From Bacteroidia bacterium (GTDB taxonomy: Bacteria > Bacteroidota > Bacteroidia > AKYH767-A > OLB10), in NCBI GenBank assembly GCA_025450095.1, contig JANWID010000313.1, forward strand, positions 1 through 10,377: a stretch of 10,377 nt of DNA, read 5' to 3'. How positions within the stretch are numbered: the first letter of the stretch is position 1; each line of letters starts with the position of its first letter. The translations under genes were made by a program, and so were the position numbers. The notes beneath the pieces are model-generated. The model did not search any database and had not been told where the DNA came from. It saw only the letters and a program-made list of their open reading frames with translations. Below are positions 7,000 to 10,377 of this stretch, piece after piece.

Positions 7000-7164
7000 T
7001 TATTTTGTTGATTTTGCTTTAGGAACCAGGATGATTTTTTTATTGAGAATAATTTTATAACCATCAAATGTATAATCGTTCTCTCCTGCTTCAGTTATAG
7101 TTCCCCTGGTTTCTTCAGAATCGGAATTAGAATCCTTTTCTTGTTTGTTTACATCATTTGCCAT
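7000..7164 (-). CDS. Small protein of unknown function (54 aa)
   Basis: Reading the minus strand from ATG at 7164 to TAA at 7000 gives 54 codons. The first half is hydrophilic and probably disordered (MANDVNKQEKDSNSDSEETR). The second half forms a likely beta hairpin (YTFDGYKIILNKKIILVPK) with a basic end. It is only 2 nt after the stop of the 697-aa gene and 8 nt before the 88-aa gene, which fits translational coupling and is the main reason to call it real. No family is recognised. It could be a small structural subunit or peptide ligand. Its short length makes it easy for automated annotation to miss. Confidence 0.75.
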   Translation of the reverse strand: MANDVNKQEKDSNSDSEETRGTITEAGENDYTFDGYKIILNKKIILVPKAKSTK

Positions 7165-7166
7165 GT

Positions 7167-9260
7167 TCATTCATTTTTTAATCCGAGTATGCGGGCGCCT
7201 ACAGGTAACGGGAATTGAATTTTTTCATCTTCCGTTTCAGTAACATGCCCGTTTGCGTTGGTGGTTTTAATTTTTGAGAGTGTGAATTCATGCAGCTTGA
7301 ATACCGGAACAACCCAGATCATGCCTCTTTCTTTGGCTCCGCCATCGAGTTTGAAATTGAAAACAAATTCCCCGGTATTCATTTCGCAAAAGAATTCATT
7401 ATTGAGTGCAACAAGTTTTTCTTTTGGAAGCGGACTTTTATCTGACCAAAGACTGTTTAGCTTATTCAATTCCGATACACTTAATTCCATTCCGGCTTTA
7501 AGCCTGCCTTCCGTTCTTTCGGTAAGACTTTCCTGGTCCTTTTCACCCATCAGAAATTTGGTGTCCATCAATCCATTGGAATCGTGTGCTGCGGTGAGGT
7601 TGTATAAATATTTTCCATTTGCATCCAGGCTCCACCGGTATTTTTTTTGATCCGGCTTGCGCTGATTTGCGGAATCCAGCACTGGTGATTCCCATATCTT
7701 ATTCCAGAACGATTTATACAGCTTCATGTCTTTTAATTCGCGCTCTTCCGATGTGGCTTTTCCTCCGTCCCTGATAAAATATGGACTTGAGAAAATATAT
7801 TCAGCCGATCCCAATGCCTTGATTTCTTTTCCTGCAATTGTTTTCCATCGCATTTCACTGAAAACATTTAACGGGATATTAACCGGTAATGATGCTAGTT
7901 CATCTTTGGTAAATGCATATTCGATTGCGGAATTTGGCATCACATTCTTTTGCCGGAACACTTTTTCGGCGTAAACTTTATTCGTTTTTTTATCTTTAAA
8001 ACAAACTTTAACAATAGCTTTTGCAAGCGGAGTTTTAGGAGTTTTGCCGGGTACCGTTAGTTTGATGTTTAGTTTAACATCATTTCCATGAACCAGGATA
8101 TTTCTCTCCGAACCATTCCACAGGATTGATTTCGGATGATCAAACGCGAGTATTGCAGAAGTGCTTAACATGACTGAGTAACTTAATCCCTGGGAAAGCG
8201 ACAGGGCTGGAACTGGTGGAAGAGATGGAATTTCAGGAAGCGGCGCCACATTTCCGGATACTCCGGATGCGGCCTGCGCAGTGGCAGGTGTTTCCGGTAA
8301 TTGCTGGAGTAATTGCATCAGCTGCTCGACATTGGCACCACCACCAACCGGAGTATTTTGCGGCATGTGCTGCAGGATTTGCAGTAGCATCATGCGTTTG
8401 TTGACATCGGTGAAAATGTCATGGTTAAGTTTATTATTTTCCTGACGCATTTTCAGTTTGTGCTCGTTTGCTGCAGTAAGCAGTTTGGGCAGGGCTTCGA
8501 TAATCGGACCTATAAAAGGAGCGATGGCTGCAAATGCAATAAACGGTTGCGATAATTGAGGTTGTGTCACTCCCATAAAACGGTTACCGTTATTTTCATC
8601 TTCAAATAACGATTGGGTCTTGGCTGTTGGATTCACCTGTGCGGTTCCGAATCCGTTCAATAAAGAATTCAGTATGGTGTTGAGTAAACTGATAGCCGGT
8701 TTACCATCTTTTTGGCCGCTCTGACCGTTCTGACCACTTTGTGAAATCAGGTTTTTTACCAACGGACCGGCTGCTTCAATAATTTTACCCAGGATTTCTT
8801 CAAAACCTGTTTGGTACGAATAGGAAGCATTTGATACCGGTATATTCCGGCAATCATTTAGAGTTTCGGTATACATGTTCACGGTTCCTGTTGAGTTTGA
8901 AAGGGAAAATAAAATCGGGTCCTGACGACCTGTAAATACTGTCGGGATGGTAATAACGTTTGAGAATGCAGGACTTTTTCCGGACTCTGATTTAAATGAA
9001 AAAAGCTGAACAAATTTTCCATTATTACTGAAATAATTTTTGGGAACGGATATTTCCTTTCTCGTATTAAGGAAGGTTGCAGTCTGCGCAAGTTTTTTAA
9101 GTGCTGTTGAATAAATAATTTCATCGGCCCACCGGATACCATTACTTTCTGTTTTTGTTTTTCCAATTTTGATTTTATAAAAATGGTTTGTGCCGATATC
9201 AATACTGAAGCGTGCGGTATCCTGGTTGAAATCTATAAATTCAATAAGCGCTAATGCCAT
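7167..9260 (-). CDS. Large multi-domain protein of unknown function with hydrophobic central segments
   Basis: I do not recognise this 697-aa protein. Residues 1-107 look like a beta sandwich (RFSIDIGTNHFYKIKIGK; VQLFSFKSESGKSPAFSNVI). Residues 150-265 alternate a short linker (GQNGQSGQ) with hydrophobic or amphipathic helices: about 154-171, 188-204 and 238-262 (PFIAFAAIAPFIGPIIEALP). Residues 265-320 are helical, and about 325-355 are Pro/Ala linker. Residues 358-500 form a second beta-rich domain. Residues 505-697 are a third region with WNKIWESP, YRWSLDANGKYLY and a beta-rich end (MIWVVPVFKLHEFTL). There is no signal peptide. It starts 14 nt after the 343-aa gene and is followed after 2 nt by the 54-aa gene. 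A membrane-inserting or scaffold subunit is possible, but no catalytic motif supports an enzyme. Confidence 0.8.
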   Translation of the reverse strand: MALALIEFIDFNQDTARFSIDIGTNHFYKIKIGKTKTESNGIRWADEIIYSTALKKLAQTATFLNTRKEISVPKNYFSNNGKFVQLFSFKSESGKSPAFSNVITIPTVFTGRQDPILFSLSNSTGTVNMYTETLNDCRNIPVSNASYSYQTGFEEILGKIIEAAGPLVKNLISQSGQNGQSGQKDGKPAISLLNTILNSLLNGFGTAQVNPTAKTQSLFEDENNGNRFMGVTQPQLSQPFIAFAAIAPFIGPIIEALPKLLTAANEHKLKMRQENNKLNHDIFTDVNKRMMLLQILQHMPQNTPVGGGANVEQLMQLLQQLPETPATAQAASGVSGNVAPLPEIPSLPPVPALSLSQGLSYSVMLSTSAILAFDHPKSILWNGSERNILVHGNDVKLNIKLTVPGKTPKTPLAKAIVKVCFKDKKTNKVYAEKVFRQKNVMPNSAIEYAFTKDELASLPVNIPLNVFSEMRWKTIAGKEIKALGSAEYIFSSPYFIRDGGKATSEERELKDMKLYKSFWNKIWESPVLDSANQRKPDQKKYRWSLDANGKYLYNLTAAHDSNGLMDTKFLMGEKDQESLTERTEGRLKAGMELSVSELNKLNSLWSDKSPLPKEKLVALNNEFFCEMNTGEFVFNFKLDGGAKERGMIWVVPVFKLHEFTLSKIKTTNANGHVTETEDEKIQFPLPVGARILGLKNE

Positions 9261-9274
9261 GAGCTTTTATTCGA

Positions 9275-10306
9275 TCATCGTGCACCTGCTACTGCCGGCA
9301 ATTGTCCTTGTTGCTGAGGTTTCAAAGCTGCAACACCACCATCTTCATACATCTTCGCGAAGTTGTCAAGTTTAAAATAATCAGTTTTAAACTGGATCGA
9401 AACTTTTCCTTTTAATTTCGCGGCAAGATTGCTGGTCGCAGTTTTATCGGAAGTGTTAACCTGGATGTTTGTGTTGGTGGTATTAAAGCTGCTGGTGGCA
9501 CCCATACCCATGAATCCGTCAAATCCAAATTCTGCAGTAGTCACATTTTGATTCATATCATCATGATGCGATACACTTTTGCGATTTGCTGTTACTGAAA
9601 ATTCCACTTCAGCTTCAATTAATCCTTTATCAACAACTAAACGTGTAACACCCATCAACAAAATTTCACGAAGTGCAGCACGATGTTCCCTGGCCATTTC
9701 AATTTTGGCTTCCAGCAAATGCTTTCTGACATCAGCATTTTCCATATCCACCTTTTCATTGTTGGCATTGGTAAGTACCATCTTGTCGGATTTGGTACCA
9801 TCGGGATTGGTTGTGGATTCTTTAGTGATGTTGTATTTGTCCTGGTTTTTTTCAATCACTTTACCGAACGCATCATCATCTTTAACCTTCTTGATGAAAT
9901 CAGAAGTTGATTTAGTGGCCTCCTTCATTAATGCGATATAACTCTTGGTTTGCTTATTCATTACATCCAGATTCGCATCGAAGACTCCACGCATAAGATC
10001 AGAGACAAACTTCGGGAAATCTACAGATTGCACGAGTTCATTAAAGGCTCTTGTTTCGCTATTAAATGCAGCATCATAACCTTTATAGCCCATATCTTTT
10101 CCACTGTCGGTTGCCATCGAGCCCGACAAACCAAGCTTCTGCATTTGTTGATCACTGTATTCATCGACCAGGGATTTATAAATACTTTTCTGATCGGGCA
10201 GCGACATTGCTCTGAACACTTCGCTTTGTGCTAGAACAGTCTTGGCCTCATTGCGTGCCTGATTTAATATCTGTTCGCTGGTTGGCGTATATTGTACTTC
10301 GTTCAT
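9275..10306 (-). CDS. Helical/beta protein of unknown function, possibly DUF2589-like at its C-terminus (343 aa)
   Basis: Residues 10-55 and 85-150 are helical; the second stretch contains VQSVDFPKFVSDLMRGVFDA and a long amphipathic helix. A polar, probably disordered stretch (about 155-195) follows, then a helix (196-226) that leads directly into a strand, GLIEAEVEFSVTANRKSVS (228-246). Residues 275-312 form further strands (NIQVNTSDKTATSNLAAKLK; VSIQFKTDYF), ending in a Gln/Ala-rich tail. The helix-to-strand order and the TSDKTAT segment loosely resemble DUF2589 proteins; this is a weak match by eye. No signal peptide or catalytic motif is visible. It is the first complete gene in the window, 19 nt after the partial gene and 14 nt before the 697-aa gene. 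A structural subunit is the best guess. Confidence 0.8.
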   Translation of the reverse strand: MNEVQYTPTSEQILNQARNEAKTVLAQSEVFRAMSLPDQKSIYKSLVDEYSDQQMQKLGLSGSMATDSGKDMGYKGYDAAFNSETRAFNELVQSVDFPKFVSDLMRGVFDANLDVMNKQTKSYIALMKEATKSTSDFIKKVKDDDAFGKVIEKNQDKYNITKESTTNPDGTKSDKMVLTNANNEKVDMENADVRKHLLEAKIEMAREHRAALREILLMGVTRLVVDKGLIEAEVEFSVTANRKSVSHHDDMNQNVTTAEFGFDGFMGMGATSSFNTTNTNIQVNTSDKTATSNLAAKLKGKVSIQFKTDYFKLDNFAKMYEDGGVAALKPQQQGQLPAVAGAR

Positions 10307-10325
10307 ATTTTTTGTTTAATAGTTG

Positions 10326-10377
10326 TTAAAAATCCCATTCATCTGCACCTGCTGCAACCGGAGCAGCTTTTCCATTC
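10326..10377 (-). CDS. C-terminal end of an upstream gene (partial)
   Basis: The minus strand from the window edge reads as 16 codons, NGKAAPVAAGADEWDF, then TAA at 10328-10326. The Ala/Pro/Gly stretch and the acidic-aromatic end look like a flexible tail with a terminal peptide rather than noise. The stop lies 19 nt before the ATG of the 343-aa gene, so it is probably the preceding member of the same operon. Nothing can be said of the rest of the protein. Confidence 0.65.
   Translation of the reverse strand, partial: NGKAAPVAAGADEWDF

Noticed and set aside
9579..9941. 120-aa plus-strand ORF
   Set aside because: It is antisense to the 343-aa gene with no matching context or recognisable domain. 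Other plus-strand ORFs over the operon were rejected for the same reason.

Overview
The window looks like a Bacteroidota chromosome segment. It has moderate-to-low GC with A/T-rich spacers, no clear Shine-Dalgarno sequences before most starts, a secreted MORN-repeat plus TonB-C-terminal protein of a kind common in that phylum, and short dispersed AATCCGT-type intergenic repeats. Every gene I can support lies on the minus strand, so transcription runs from high to low coordinates. Assignment below phylum is not possible from the sequence.

Region 1 (10377 to 1173) is one tightly packed gene series, most likely an operon, entered in the middle. In transcription order it holds: the last 16 codons of an upstream gene; a 343-aa helical/beta protein of unknown function; a 697-aa multi-domain protein of unknown function with hydrophobic segments; a 54-aa small protein; an 88-aa beta-rich small protein; a 245-aa protein with a trypco2-like N-terminus, a helix-hairpin-helix-like middle and an IPT-like C-terminus; a 654-aa HExxH metallopeptidase with a long disordered N-terminus; an 833-aa protein joining an M15/extensin-like peptidase domain, a peptidoglycan-binding-like domain, a GH24 T4-type lysozyme and a zinc phospholipase-C-like domain; and a 93-aa TPR-like protein. 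Gaps are 2 to 40 nt and one pair overlaps by 11 nt.

Region 2 (1172 to 874) is a 299-nt A/T-rich spacer with two small degenerate direct repeats. Region 3 (873 to 160) is a separate exported MORN/TonB-C gene. Region 4 (148 to 1) is a 36-bp tandem repeat array cut by the window edge.

How the genes may work together (inference): the last large genes encode enzymes aimed at cell wall, membrane and protein, yet none has a recognisable signal peptide. The two enzyme proteins share a short recurrent motif, roughly [IV]-x-Q/N-S-F/I/L-S/Y. In the 833-aa protein this motif stands just before each catalytic module. The upstream proteins have no recognisable enzymatic domains and look structural or scaffold-like. 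The best reading is an uncharacterised effector-loading or effector-processing system, with enzymes as cargo and the upstream genes as its apparatus. Nothing here matches a T6SS, an extracellular contractile injection system or a standard phage lysis module.
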